Shown piece after piece: positions 34,190 to 46,501 of a stretch of 64,000 nucleotides of DNA. The translations under genes were made by a program, and so were the position numbers. The stretch is from Saururus chinensis (lineage: Eukaryota > Streptophyta > Magnoliopsida > Piperales > Saururaceae). The notes under the pieces were generated by a model. The model searched no databases. It was given only the letters and a program-made list of their open reading frames with translations, and was not told the DNA's origin. The DNA lies in assembly GCA_035235625.1 (NCBI GenBank), contig CP141150.1:4216001-4280000 (forward strand), in the 5' to 3' direction. Numbering within the stretch: position 1 is the first letter of the stretch; every line of letters starts with the position of its first letter.

Positions 34190-36990
34190 TTGAGCTGTAA
34201 GAAGGCGTTTGACTCTATCAATCTCAAAGCTCATCTACATGCGTTCAAAGTCTCATTTGACCTTTCTCAAAGAATGCAACCAATTCATGCCAAGAACGAT
34301 ATCAGCTCCCATGATAGGCAAAACATAGAAATCAAATGTGATAATAAGGCCTTGAGCAAGCAGGCATGCCTTACGATAAACCCCCATACTGTGAAGCTTT
34401 GCACCATCTCCGATCATGATATCAAAAAGATATTCGGAGATCTGCAAACCCAACTATTTAGCAATGACTTCATAAATGAAACTATGGGTGTTACCTGTAT
34501 TGATAAAAACCATGACACGTTATTCCTCCATTTGGCCATTGATGCGCATAGTGTTGGGAGCATTACCACCTTTATAAGCATGAAAGGACAAATATGGGTT
34601 GACATCATTGACCAAGGCAGCTAGGGCAAGGTCAAACTCAGCCACAAGGTCCGGAGAATCCACTGGGTTAGGCGCATCTTCAACTACATAAGCATGAAGG
34701 GTCTTGCAGCGGTGGCCAGGGGCATACTTTTCGTCACAATTATAACATAAGCCCTTTGAGTGGCAAGCCTCCATTTCAGCCTGGGATAACCTATTAAGAG
34801 GAATCGTAGTGGTCAAAGTAGGAGGTATACGGCCTATAGTGGTGAGTGGGCCAGTAGTAGAAAAAGATGACAGGGCTCATGGAACACACTGTTGTTGCTA
34901 AAGTTGCTCTTGACACATACGAGCAATACATATTATTTCCGTTAAGGTACAATGCTTGAAAATGCGCACAAAAGCTTGCAAGTCGGATCGCAAACCACCA
35001 AGGAAAGTATTAATCAAAGCAGCTTTTGACCAATTAGAAACTTGATTAGGCAACTTTTTAAACTCATACAGATAAGCTTTGATGGTGGTGGTCTGGCAAA
35101 CACGTGAAAGACGGATATTATAATCTTCGTAATTAGTCGGTCCAAAGCGAACAAGGAGAGCTCGTTCCACATCATCTCACATAGCATGCAGAGTATGAGA
35201 AAGAAAGTGTTCGAGCCATTGTAGCACACGACCTTCTATGTGAAAGGAAGCGAGATCAATACTCTTGCAAGTTGGAGTATGGTGGAAGTAAAAAAATCGT
35301 CAAGTACAAGATACCCATTCCTCCGGTTCGTTACCTTTGAAGATCGGAAAAGTGAGTCAAACTGGACAGGCTTAGACAACACCCTCATAGTCGTGGGCAC
35401 CTGCATCATAACCAGGTGGACGTACACGGGTTCAGGGACTGCTATTCCCATGGCCGCAAGGATGACCGCCATGGTCGTAGTAATCACGGTCAGCATGGAA
35501 GGTGTCACCGTGATCATACGAAGCGTCCATATGATCATAACTAGGGGAAAGGAAATGGATGCAGCCTGATAGGGCCTGTGGGCACGAGCAACTGAACAAC
35601 CTGGAAGTGCAGACAAGATCCTCACGTAAAAGAAGTGGTGGGGCCACTGGCAAAGTGGCCTCCAGCCAAAAAGGGCTGGTTCGAGTAGGGTATGGGACCG
35701 GACCGGAGTGGGAATAAAAATCTGTGGGCAGACCGGCTTGAGACATGACAACATCGCTTTGCCCAAAATTGGCTAGTAGTGTCCATGGTCCGGCGGAAAC
35801 GAAGGAAGCCAAGGGCGACATCCGGCGAGGTGGTGGGTCGACAAGATGAAGGGGATTCACGGCGGGCGGTGGAGGGTGGTGTGGAAGAGGATGTGACCGA
35901 GTGACCAGATGATCAAGGCCGTGATGTGGCATTTGGAAAGCATCCAGTCGGGAGGCAGAAGGGTGATCTTGCTCGGGAGCTGCCGGTAGAGTGTTAGAGA
36001 CACAGTGAGGTATCATCCCAACGGTGGATTTGAGCAGCAGCAGCGCCGAATCGTGGCCACTCATGGCGGAAGAAGAGGATCTGGTTGGCACTTATGGAGG
36101 AGAGGAGACACCGCAGACTGAAAGAAACCTACTCCAGAGACGGCGGTGTGCTGGAGGTGGCCAGAGGTAGCGGCGACACGAGAGGGACCAAAACGAGAAG
36201 GGTGGCCACCGCGATGGACCCCGACAGAGCAGCATCAGAAGCGACGGCGACTGAGATGTCTGTGGAGATGGGGGCGACTGACTATTCAGAAGGACAGACG
36301 GGATCGGCTGGAAAAGAGGGCGGCAGAGTGGCAGCGAGCATAGACTAAATGAGCGACACACCTGCAGAGGCCATCAATGGCGATTCCAACCGGAAAGCAA
36401 GTGCCTTGACGGCTGTGGGCCAGTGGGATTCCAGAGAGCGTTGCGAAGACCACTGGACAATGACGATCGAAGGGCAAAAGTGGCTCGGGCGGCTTGTTCT
36501 GTCGGAAGGGGTATGGCTGGAGAAAAAGGAGGCTGTGGCGGACAACCCGAGCCGGAGGCCGGAGCGAGTGCGTGAGAAGAGGCGGCAGGGGCGTCTGGCA
36601 GAAGAGGAGCAGAGAAAGGGGATGGTGCAAAATCTGATTCACGCGTTGACGGTGATCCGGAGTGACGGGGAGGGGAAGGATCCCTGCAACCTTGAGCCGT
36701 AGGAAGAGGAACTGTTGGCGGGGTGCCACGGCTACAGCGAGAAGCCGGTCGTCGGTGGTAAAGGGGAAGAGTCTGAAGCCCGAGGTGGGAGACATGCTTG
36801 CTGGTAACCTAACCTCTGTAAATTCATGACCCACATTGTTAATACTTTTCTCGAGTTTAGTAATACGAGAGTAAAGCTGACGGGAGAGGACCCGGAGACG
36901 GGTTGTGATTGGTTGTCCTCCCCGACATTGATTTAATCGCAAATTCTTCATGTAAATTTCCCTGATCAAACGTAATGGTGGTGGGTGCAC
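34190..36990 (-). pseudogene. Degenerate gag-protease region of the gypsy element
   Basis: Read on the minus strand in several frames: a gag N-terminal part from about 36990, the gag core at 34898-35350 (LASFHIEGRVLQW-like, then FGPTNYEDYN and FKKLPNQVSNW), a zinc knuckle CYNCDEKYAPGHRC near 34740, and a retropepsin-like stretch near 34250-34540. The protease active site reads NTG instead of DTG, followed by DFYVLPIMGADIVLGMNWL. Stops and frameshifts interrupt it throughout, so no product is expected. Frames on the opposite strand (34190-34624, 35240-35569, 36085-36702) are shadows. Confidence 0.82.
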
Positions 36991-36994
36991 AGCA

Positions 36995-39636
36995 ATTACA
37001 AATTGATCGTAAATAAAAATTAATGGAGTTATTATACAGTTATAATTACATATTTTTAATACAAATACCTAGGGACAATTGTGCATAGAGTTAATAATTT
37101 ACAAAGCGTTTATAAATCTCTAGGTATATCATGTCATTACATATCGGTCACATAAATAATTACACAAAAAAAAATTATTCAAAAATCACTTCCGCTTCTA
37201 CCTCTGTCCTCATTGAAATACCCACAGGATTTAGGGGTGGGTGAACATATTTATACTCAGTGAATTGTGTTAAAATTTAAAATGATGCTAAGCATCAAAA
37301 CTTTTAAACGCAAACTTATACTCTTTTCACATAATCATTTGTCCACTGTAAATCACCCCAAAAATCAATTAGTCCAGTTCAAAAGCAAATCAAGTCCAAT
37401 TCCAAATCACGTAAAATTCACAAGCACGCTTCCTATTCAAATCCTGAACCACGATAAATTCACAAGCTAAAATCCGCATTAGAACTAAGGGTTCAAACCC
37501 TGAATCAAATCAGATCCGTGATCTCAAATCCAAGTCACAACACATCCACAATTTCAAATTCAGAACAAATCACATCTATAAACTTAAATCCAAATCACAT
37601 CATAAACCGTGATACCCAACGGCCTACCCTCGGTACTCATGAGACAACGAGGGTCACTTAGGGAAGGAGTTTTCCCATGATACTCCACTTTGTGCGTACC
37701 ACTTGTCGATTATTTTTCTCGGCGGGCATCCAAATCAATATGTAACCAAACACTAAAGGGTAAGCACAAAGATCAATTCACTTCACTGTACATAACCAAA
37801 ACACTAAGTGGCATGTACGAAATCAAATTACATAATTGCACATAACCACAACACTAAGGTCTATTTGGATTGGTGAAAACGAGGAGAAAGCGAAAGAGAA
37901 AGTGAATCCAGGTGAAAGAGAAACTAGGAGATTCCTAATTACTTTCCACTGTTTGGTTACACAAATGATGTTAGAGAAAATTGACAGTGACAGTAGTGGT
38001 AGCGGCGGCGGTGGTAGCGGTGATCACAGTGGTGGTGGTTGCCGTGGCAGCGACGATGGTGGTGGCGGCGGCAGTGGTGGTGGTAGCGGCGGTGGTGGTG
38101 GTGGTGGCAATAGCAGCGGTGGTGGCGGCAGTGGCGATGGTGGGAATGGTGGTAGTGGCTGCAGCGATGGTGGTGGCAGTGGTGGCAGAGATGGTGGTGG
38201 CGATGACATTGGTGGTGGTGGTGGTGGCGACGGCGGCGGTAGTGGCAGTGGTGGTGGCAGCGGTGGTGGCAGTGGCGGTGCTGGCGATGGTAGTGGTGGC
38301 GGCGATGGTGGTGGTGGTGGCAGCGATGGTGTTGGTGGCAGTGGCATCGGTGGTGGTGGTGGCGGCGGCAGCGGCGGCGGTGGTGACGGTGGTGGCGACG
38401 GCGACATGGATGGCAATGGTGGTGGTGGTAGTAGGAGTAAGACATAAGTGTTTAGTACAATGATTTTCTCCCAAAATCCATGGGTTGACGGGTGGAAAAT
38501 TTTTGGGCCAAATTTTTATCCATTTTTTCTCACTTTTAACTCTAGTTTCTCTTTCCCCGTTGCACCAAACGTTGGAAACTGGGAGATTTTAAGAAGATTC
38601 TTTTCCTTTTCCCCGCTTTCCACCAATCCAAACAGACCCTAAGTGGCTCATACGAAATTAGATCATATTACTGCACATAACCAACACATTGAGGCTCGTA
38701 CGAAATCAAATCATATAAGTAAATGTAACCAAATCACTACGTATCACACGCCAAATCAATTCACTGCATAATATATTTATCCAAAATAAGCCTTATAAAC
38801 GTAACCACACCAAATCAACCATAAATTCTACCATAAGCATGTATTTAAAGTTTAAAACCCCTACCTCGCTTTTCGTGTGAGAATGAATACAATGCGCCAG
38901 ACACCACAAACTTGGATGTCACGTTCTTGGCTATAGAGTCTCAAACTAGAAAAATAACCCCGTCACGATGTCCGGCACGCTCAATTTAGGTAAAAATACC
39001 TCTTGAACGGCTTGAATCGGACTCAAAATTACTTAAAATGAAGGAACATAAGTTTAAAAAATGTGGGAAAGAGAAAAAAAATGGAAAACGGACAAAATTT
39101 GAAGCCCACGTGCGTGAGGAGGTGGGGAAAGAGTCACGCGCGTGGCGCGTGATGCGGAGCTGGCCTGCATAGTGTGCAAGCCCATCCCTAAGCGCACCCC
39201 GCGCCAACACACGGTGCATGGAACGCGTGCATCCTGCGTGCTGACGCAATAATCCTTTTTCTTTTTATTTATTTTAAAAAAATAAAAACTTTAAACGCAC
39301 ATAACTTTCTCTCCTGGACTCTGATTCACGCGTTCTTAGTAGTAAGTATTATTAGGCTCGTATCGAAGAGCCCTACAAAACAAGATCCCACAATGGGGTT
39401 TCTTGTACTTTTTAACTGGGTCCCGCCCATATGGCACATTTCTTGAGGTCGTAACTTTTGGCCCCGGTGTTTGATTCGAAGGGTTCAAGGCCTGCTACAC
39501 TCATCTTTCAGCATTCTAACACATCATTATTAAATCTCATCAAGTAAAAATCTTCAATTAAACACAATTCAATAAAAACTCGAATATAAACATTATTAAA
39601 GTTATAAAATCACATCTAAAAATCAGGATCGTTACA
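36995..39636 (-). mobile_element. Probable nested solo LTR of the TGTAACGATCC family
   Basis: On the minus strand the right edge starts TGTAACGATCCTGATTTTTA, a common plant LTR start, and the block separates the gag start from the primer binding site, where coding sequence should be continuous. About 160 bp inside, the sequence AGTTACGACCTCAAGAA...ATGGGCGGGACC also occurs near 29255-29290 in the other solo LTR. An approximately 50-bp repeat (actaagtggcatgtacgaaa...cataacca) runs on both sides of a nested MITE. The left edge and target duplication are uncertain. Confidence 0.5.
37858..38639. mobile_element. PIF/Harbinger-like MITE with an expanded GGT/GGC triplet core
   Basis: The ends read GGTCTATTTGGATTGGTG and, in reverse complement, GGGTCTGTTTGGATTGGTG. 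TAA lies on both sides (37855-37857, 38640-38642). About 450 bp of the 782-bp element (37984-38436) is an imperfect GGT/GGC/GAT triplet repeat. The element sits inside the ~50-bp LTR repeat, whose unit continues cleanly on both sides of the target duplication. Confidence 0.75.
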
Positions 39637-39782
39637 CGGGTACATCTCGGAGCGTGGATGAGTTCAATGTGGCGAAGGAGGGCTCAATCATTTTGTCTGG
39701 GTTATTTTGTCGGGGGCCAGTCATAGCGTCATGAGGGACGGTGAAACGGCAAAGGGGGCAGGAAGGAATGCTTCGATACAAG

Positions 39783-40090
39783 TGATATAGATCATAGTCT
39801 TAACCGAAAAAATTTAAGGAAAAGGGGAAAGAAAAAAGATAGGAAGAGTAAACTAATTAACTAGACTAATTGCTAAATTTTTATTAATTGATTAGCACAT
39901 GGCTGTATACTACAATTTATAGGATAATTAGGAATTAATCCTACTAATAAAAGGAAAAATAATCCTAGTCTAATTATAAATTATAATTAAATTAAAATAG
40001 CAAATCCTACTTAATCTAGCAAAAAAAAGCCTAATCTAAGATAGGAGAAATCTAATTTCAATCTAATTCTAACAGGGGTAGGACATATAA
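39783..40090 (-). repeat. 5' LTR of the gypsy element
   Basis: It begins TGATATAGATC and ends GGACATATAA on the plus strand, 308 bp. The degenerate Met-tRNA primer binding site abuts it at about 39768-39781 on the inner side. Confidence 0.85.
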
Positions 40091-40095
40091 TTATG

Positions 40096-41585
40096 TGAAC
40101 CTAGATACGCTAAGAGAGGGGCAAAAACTACAACTTGGGATTTACGGGGGCTTGCATGCTATTGTTTGAGAAAATTTTCTAATTAAGTTTCTGAGCAATT
40201 TTTTTTTCTGCGTAATATATACAGCAACTGGCATTGGAATCATTGAAAAGTCAGCTAATATTATCTAGAGTACGGTTTGAAGAGTGCACAATAAATATAA
40301 GGACGAAGAGTTTGCCCCTCCCTTTTATGGGCCCACCCCTTTAATACAGTTGGTAGGATGGTATAAAACTCGGGTGGGTTGGATAAAGTAAGGAGTGACT
40401 AAATATAATGGCCAAGAAAGTAGCTGTCATGATTTTGTGGATGCGTGAGAAGAGTGAAAGAAGAATTCTATGGCCCAAAGCATGTGTAGCCTGGGCCAAT
40501 TTCTTCAAATACACAAACCAAGATTAAAATTATTTAAAATATAAATCCAATACAAAGATCAAAAGGCTTTTTTTTGGGTAAATAAGATCATAAAGCTTTG
40601 TGAATATGTTAGAAACCCACCTTATAATTGGATAAGTGGTCTGATCAGTACAAGTCAAGTGAGGAATAACAGCTTTTATTTCATATATAATTGAGTCGTT
40701 TGCTTAAAATCATTTTGTTTTGCTCAGTCCTTGTATTACAAGACCGAAGTGAAATAGACGGCAAGGAACAAGGATTAATACTAGATCAAAACAGTTCAAG
40801 TAGGCATTTCCTTTGACCCGTATGAGCGAAGTTTTCTAGGAAATTGCTGCAGAATAATCTGTCCTTCGGGTCATAAACATTCAACAACCAAGTTTGTGGA
40901 AGAAACAAAGAGTAAAGACAAGAGATCTGCTTATGCACAAATGATTCCTTATAGTTTTTTTTTGTCGGAATTTTTTTTGTTGGTCGGAATTCATTATATA
41001 GTTTGTGCAATGAGTTCAGTACCCACATTTGGAACTCCATGATTCAGGCTATCATTAAATCACTTTGTTGTTAGTTGCATCTTAATTATAACTGTATTTT
41101 GCTATCGAAGTATATGTTTTGATCAGTAACAACTAGAATATACAGGCTTCAGTAACAATCAACTCAAAGAGATCAACTCTGAAGATATATTACAAAAGTT
41201 CCTGTTGAACGTGAAGATTATATGCAACAAATTCTTCCATGTTGCAACCGTTGTACTTGAAAATAAAAAAAAATAGCAGGGGCTCAGCTCAATTTAATTT
41301 GTGATCATCTTCAATATGTAAAACAAAAATAAAATTTTGATGCACCATAATTTTAACAAAGGGCATATGTACAGGCTCCAGTAGCGATTAACTAACTTCA
41401 AAGATATTTACAAAAACCAGTCGAAATACAACTTATTCTTCGGAGTTGCAACTGTTGTACTTGCTAATTACAAAAATCAGTACGGACTCAACTCAACTGC
41501 TAAAGAGACAAACAGAAGAAATGAACTGGTCGGAAGATTACAAGAGGAGCCATTTGGCATGGAGAAGCTTCAGTCATCTGCAAGG
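40096..41585. repeat. LecRK spacer, copy C, right part, ending in the last codons of a deleted LecRK
   Basis: It parallels 43045-44440 and 9430-12120, through the tattcttcc...gttgcaac and catttggcatggag landmarks. At 41567-41585 it contains ttcagtcatctgcaaggt, the complement of the C-terminal codons and stop of LecRK-c. It then switches abruptly to the 3' tail of a plus-strand LecRK. No lectin or kinase sequence remains between. An insert at about 40290-40400 is unique to this copy. Confidence 0.8.
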
Positions 41586-44424
41586 TCATCAATGTTCAGA
41601 GTCTAATGAAAACTATAAATCCTTTTCTTTTGGGTGGACAAGGGGACGGGTAGTATTAATTAGATATGATTCCCCAATAAAAGGCGCCAGGAATTATACA
41701 CAAGAAATATGATTTGTTAACAAATTAAGGATTCATGATAACTTCACTATGTCACTCAACATATAGTTTCCTAAAATATGGACAATCAAATATCGTACTA
41801 AAAATTATTCTCCTTACAATTTTAATTAGATTTAAAGATTTAATATTGTAATTGCAGTCCTAAATGATTTATTACAATCTGGATCCCTTACTTTCAATGC
41901 AAGGGAAGGAAACACAACTGGGAAGTCCTAATGGATATTATGCCTGAGATTTTTTAAAGAAGCTAAGAGAAGCAAAAGCAAAATTCAGGGAAAGCGATCT
42001 CCTGCGCAATTGCTTGTTCTTTCGCATACAAAATCATTTGCAGGTGATCATTCTCCATGCATTAGTTTCTTGGTTTTGGAAACCTAGCGTGGGCCCTCCC
42101 TCCTCTTCCTCCGGGAACAACCATGATGAAAATCAACGGCAAGTGCAAGTAGTATATTATGCAAGTAATGAGCCAGTTCATACATGCTAATATCAGCTAA
42201 CTACCCGGTGGATATCTTGGCAGACTCCAGGTAGGACAGAAACGTTCCCTGGTTCCACAACCTCCGCCCATGGTTTCTTGTACGGAGGACCTCTTTAATT
42301 AGAATTTCTTCTGTATTCAATTAACAAATGTCTTCTTGGTGGGAAGGGCTTCGTAGTCAAATTTTAAAAGCTAAAAATACTACGAAGACCTAGTCTAGAT
42401 ACTAAGAAAAAATTAGGAAAATGTATCACAATCTCTTGCAGCCAAGTTTATGCCAGCCGACCGCATTGTCTGATTGTTGAATGTCCTTCATTTACAGACA
42501 GATGTGATTAAAATAGTGTGAATGGCCTAACGTATTTAACTGAGAAAGCAAGAGTCCAAAGGAGCTGATTAATGAAACAGGACGATTACCTTTAAGGGTT
42601 GTAGAGTGTGCAATAGCAACTTTTATTGTGTCACCATGCTTTGAACTTGGACCATGTGTTTTATTGAACTGTGATATGAACTCCATTTACCTATATATCG
42701 CTCTTGTTTTTCCTCATACTGTTCTATACTTTACATATATACTTCTACATATATCCAGTAAACCATTTTACCATATGCTAAACTTCGATCATTATGATGT
42801 TCCTAAAAACTGATCGAAGTTCCCTCTTGATTTCATTTGTGTAACGATGGAGCCAGCTGAAAGGTGGGCTTCATACATAGATTGTGCAGATGAACTTTGT
42901 AAGTAACCCATGTGGTGGTTGTTCTTAACTCTTTGGATGCATCGGTCGATCCAACCAGCTTCCCCATGATAAAGCATACCGACCATGCAACTGTTTCTCC
43001 ACACACCCATTATTCGAAGTCCTTGTATTGATAAATACAAGTTATGTGAACTTAGCCAGGCTAAGCAAGGGACAAAAAACTACAACTTGGGATTTGGGGC
43101 GGCTTGCAGGCTGTTGTTTGTCTGTCAAAGACAAATTTCTAAGCAAGTTCCCGAATTCTCCGTAATATCTACAGCAGCTGGCATTGGAATCATTGAAAAG
43201 TCAGCTAATATTATTGTAAGTAAGGTTTGAAGAGTGATTTTCGCCAAGAAAGTAACTGTCATGATTTTGTGGATGAGTGAGAAGTCTGAACGAAGAATTC
43301 TTTGGCCCAAAGCATGCGGAACCTGGGCCAAAATTTTCAAATACACGAGCCAAGATTAAAATTATTTAAAATATAAATCCACTGCAAAGATCAAAAGGCT
43401 TTTCTTTGGGGTAAATAAGGTCAAAGGCTTTGTGAAGATGTTAGAAACATACCATATATTTGAGGGAAGATAAGTGGTCTTATCGGTACAAGTCTAGTGA
43501 GGAATAACATTTTTTATTGCATAAATAATTGAGTGGTTTTCTTAAAAAATGTGGCTATATTTTGCTTAGTCGTTGTATTCAGACTTAGAAGTGAAGTACA
43601 CGGCAATAAACAAGGGTTCATACGAGGTCAATTTAAGCAACAGTTCAAGTAGGCGACTTTCCCTTTGACCCATACTAGCGGAGTTTTCTAGGAAATTGCT
43701 GCAGAATAATCTGCCCTTCTGGAAATAAATATTCAACAACCAAGTTTGTGGAAGAAACAAAGATTAAGGACAAGAGATCTGCTTATGCACAAATAATTGC
43801 TTGTACTTTTTTTGGTTTTTTGTTTGGTCTGAATTCATATTGTGTAGCATGTGCATTGATTTCAGCACGCACAATATTTGGAAACTCCATGATGCAGGCT
43901 ATCTTTAAATCACTTTGTTGTTGTGTACTTTGCCCGGTCATCTTAATTATAACTGCATTTTGCTATTGATGTTCTGTTTTGATCAGTAACGACTAAGAAT
44001 AAACAGGCATCAGTAACAATCAACTCAAAAAGACCAACTTTTAAGACATATTACAAAAGTTCCAGTTGAACGTGAAGATTATATGCAACTAATTCTTCCA
44101 AGTTGCAACCGTTGTACTTAAAAATTACAAAAAATTAGCATGGGCACAGATCACTTTAATTTGTGATCATCTTCAATATGTAAAACAGAAATAAATTTTT
44201 AATGCACCATATTATAACAAAGGGTGTATATACAGGCTCCAGCAGCGATTAACTAACTTCAAAGATATTTAAAAAAAGGAGTCGAAAATACAACTTATTC
44301 TTCGAATTTGCAACTGTTGTACTAGCTAATTACAAAAATCAGTATGAACTCGGCTTAACTAACAAAGGGACAAACAGAAGAACTGAAACATGTCAGAAGA
44401 GGTGCAATTTGGCATTGAGGAGAT
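41586..44424. repeat. Plus-strand LecRK tail (copy 3) and LecRK spacer, copy B
   Basis: 41590-41900 matches the 3' tail at 7959-8280, but no plus-strand LecRK precedes it. 41950-44424 parallels spacer A. A short plus-strand frame at 43748-43969 has a hydrophobic stretch but lacks an ATG and is not conserved as a reading frame in the sister copies. I do not call a gene. Confidence 0.8.
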
Positions 44425-46411
44425 TCAGTCATCTGCAAGGTCGATATTGAACTACTCCTCTAGGGAGATGCTGACTGCAGGCCACATGAACGCTGGCTTC
44501 TGCATGGGCAGCTCCGGAGGGGCAGTTTCCCCAGTGAGAACTTGAATAGCCAATCTCAAGGAAGGTCTTGCAATAGGGTTTGGGTGGCAACAAGCCAATC
44601 CCAACCTAAGCACGCTCTCCATCTGCTGCTTATCAAAGATGCCATCCAACCTAGGATCAGCTGCAGCTAAAATCCTTCCTTTGCCGTACAAATCCCAAAG
44701 CCAATCCACAATCTCACTGCTATTGCCATCATTTGCAGGGCAGTTATAGGGCCTTCTTCCACATGCAACCTCCATGATGAACACTCCAAACCCGTAGACA
44801 TCTGTCTCCCTGTTAGCCCTCATAGTGAGGAAATACTCCGGCGCAACGTAGCCCAGAGTGCCGGCTATCTTGCCGGTGGTGTGGTGCGTCTTTCCTTCAT
44901 CTTGGACGGCTCGAGCCAGACCGAAATCGCCCAATCGGGCATTGTACTTGGAATCCAGCATCACATTGCTTGATTTCACATCCCTGTGAAAGACTTTCTG
45001 GCGACACCCGTTGTGAAGGTAGCACAAGGCATCCCCCACCCCACTGATAATGTTAAGCCTTCTATCCCAAACTCAAATCATACTCCTCTCCAGTGGCAAA
45101 GCCCTCGTTGGGAAATAAGAAGTTGTCTAAGCTTCCATTGGGCATGAACTCATATACTAGCAGAAAATCATTTTTGGATTGGTAACACCAGCCAATCAAT
45201 TTTACCAGATTCTTGTGTCTGAGCCTTCCAATGGTCGTAATCTCGCTGATGAATTCTTGCTCACCTTGTTTAGAGTGCTTTGAGACCCTTTTTACTGCAA
45301 CTGTCTCTTTGGTGTCCTTCAAAACTCCCTTGTAGACTGTCCCAAAACCTCCTGCCCCAAGCTTGTTCCTTGGATGGAAGTTTGAAGTTGCAGATTTGAG
45401 CTCTTTTAATTCGAACTTCCTCGGCGACCTCTCGGGCATCAAATCTAGGATCTTCTTCTCCCTCAATTTTACTGTATCATATCTTTTCTTTCTCCAACGT
45501 AAAAATGCTACTAAGAGAGAAATGAGAACTGAGGAAAGAACTCCAATTATGATCCATAGAGTCAACAGTTGGCTCTTTTTACCTTTTTCTTTGCCGGAGA
45601 AACTCCAGGCCTTGATGCAGTTGAGCTGGGTCTGGCTACCAGTTGAACCTGAGAAGCCTACGTGAACATTTTCCGTTAGATAATCAGATAGATTAATAGG
45701 CAGGGAAATGACTGGATTGGATTGATCAATGCTTGATGTAGCGTTGCCCATAGCAACAAAGATGGACATATTCTTCGAGACACCATCATATGCAATAAAA
45801 ACAATAACATCAGATCCACCGATGAGATTAACACCATGACTAGTTAGTGAAACTGGTCTTCTGGACTCAATCCCATTCACGTCGACGCCGACATGGTTTC
45901 CGTCGATGTCATTGTCGGAGCTCTTCCTTGTGTCGAACTCGATTGCAACTATTTGATTGCCGGATTCTCCATCAGACTCTTCATTCACTATTCCGAGCCA
46001 TTGGCCATGGCTGTCAGCTGGAAGTGTCTTATTGCTGGTGAGTATGAAGGCCAGCCCTTCACCAGCCGTTCCGTTCATGGGAACAATGTTCAGGACAAAG
46101 GTTGTGTTGAATGATGCAAGAACTGGGTCGTCTTTCTTCCATAACCTGAACTCGTCTTTGGAAAGAATCCTCCCTGATGAGTTGGTCAATCCATTGCTTG
46201 GATTGCTTGAATCTCGCGTTATCTGAAGAGCTCCCAGGTATATCCTTGAATCCTGGCCAGAAAACTCAAAATTTTTTGCGTCATCATCAGAGAAATTGCG
46301 ATATTGAAACTGGAAACCATTTGTTTGGTGAAGGAAAATGGTGGAAAATACAAGCAACGTAAGTAAATTGGCTGTAAGAAAGAAAGGGGGAAACCGGTTG
46401 TAGATTGGCAT
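44425..46411 (-). pseudogene. LECRKS5: LecRK-d: frameshifted copy of LecRK-c
   Basis: This is a near-identical sister of LecRK-c, ATG at 46411-46409, with signal peptide, lectin domain, membrane span (LWIIIGVLSSVLISLL) and the kinase N-lobe intact. One extra A in the run at 45069-45071 (plus strand cccaaactc, where LecRK-c has cccaactc) shifts the frame and gives a TAG at 45064-45062 after residue 449, before the HRD motif. The downstream frame resumes with HRD, DFG and APE in good order (44452-45039). A second change makes a TAG at 44454-44452, nine codons before the ancestral stop at 44427-44425. If translated, the product would be a membrane-anchored lectin receptor lacking the catalytic and activation loops. 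Could be a recent pseudogene or a single-base assembly error; the high conservation of the rest favours recent loss. Confidence 0.9.
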
Positions 46412-46495
46412 GGCTCACTGAATCAAAACTGTGTTGTATGAGGTAAAGGTTTTGGGTGTTCTTGATCAGTTCTTCTCTAGCAGGTGATATAAGCC

Positions 46496-46501
46496 ATTAT
46501 A
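46496..46501 (-). promoter_or_regulatory. TATA-like box of LecRK-d
   Basis: Same sequence context (CCAATATAATGGC on the minus strand) and distance to the ATG as in LecRK-c, so the promoter core survived the duplication. Confidence 0.4.

Larger units (their letters stand above)
33769..40090 (-). mobile_element. Ty3/gypsy LTR retrotransposon, gag-protease only (RT, RNase H and integrase deleted)
   Basis: Two LTRs (33769-34064 and 39783-40090) are about 300 bp and similar throughout. The 5-bp flanks are ATATG (33764-33768) and TTATG (40091-40095). The site is confirmed by uninterrupted copies at 43030-43060 and 9420-9440. Orientation is minus: just inside the right LTR the reverse strand reads TTGTATCGAAGCA, a degenerate initiator-Met tRNA primer site. 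Just inside the left LTR is the GTTGAGGACAAGG end-of-pol sequence. Between gag-protease and that end only about 130 bp remain, so the rest of pol is missing. The element cannot move by itself. Confidence 0.85.

Noticed and set aside
34190-34624. 144-residue plus-strand frame
   Set aside because: It is antisense to the retrotransposon protease and zinc-knuckle region, which explains its openness.
37836-38447. 203-residue glycine-rich frame, with His-, Pro-, Val- and Thr-rich frames overlapping it
   Set aside because: All are readings of the GGT/GGC triplet array inside a MITE. Every frame is open, so length is no evidence of coding.
43748-43969. 73-residue frame with hydrophobic stretches, faintly like a transporter start
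   Set aside because: It uses GTG as start, and sister spacers do not keep the frame.
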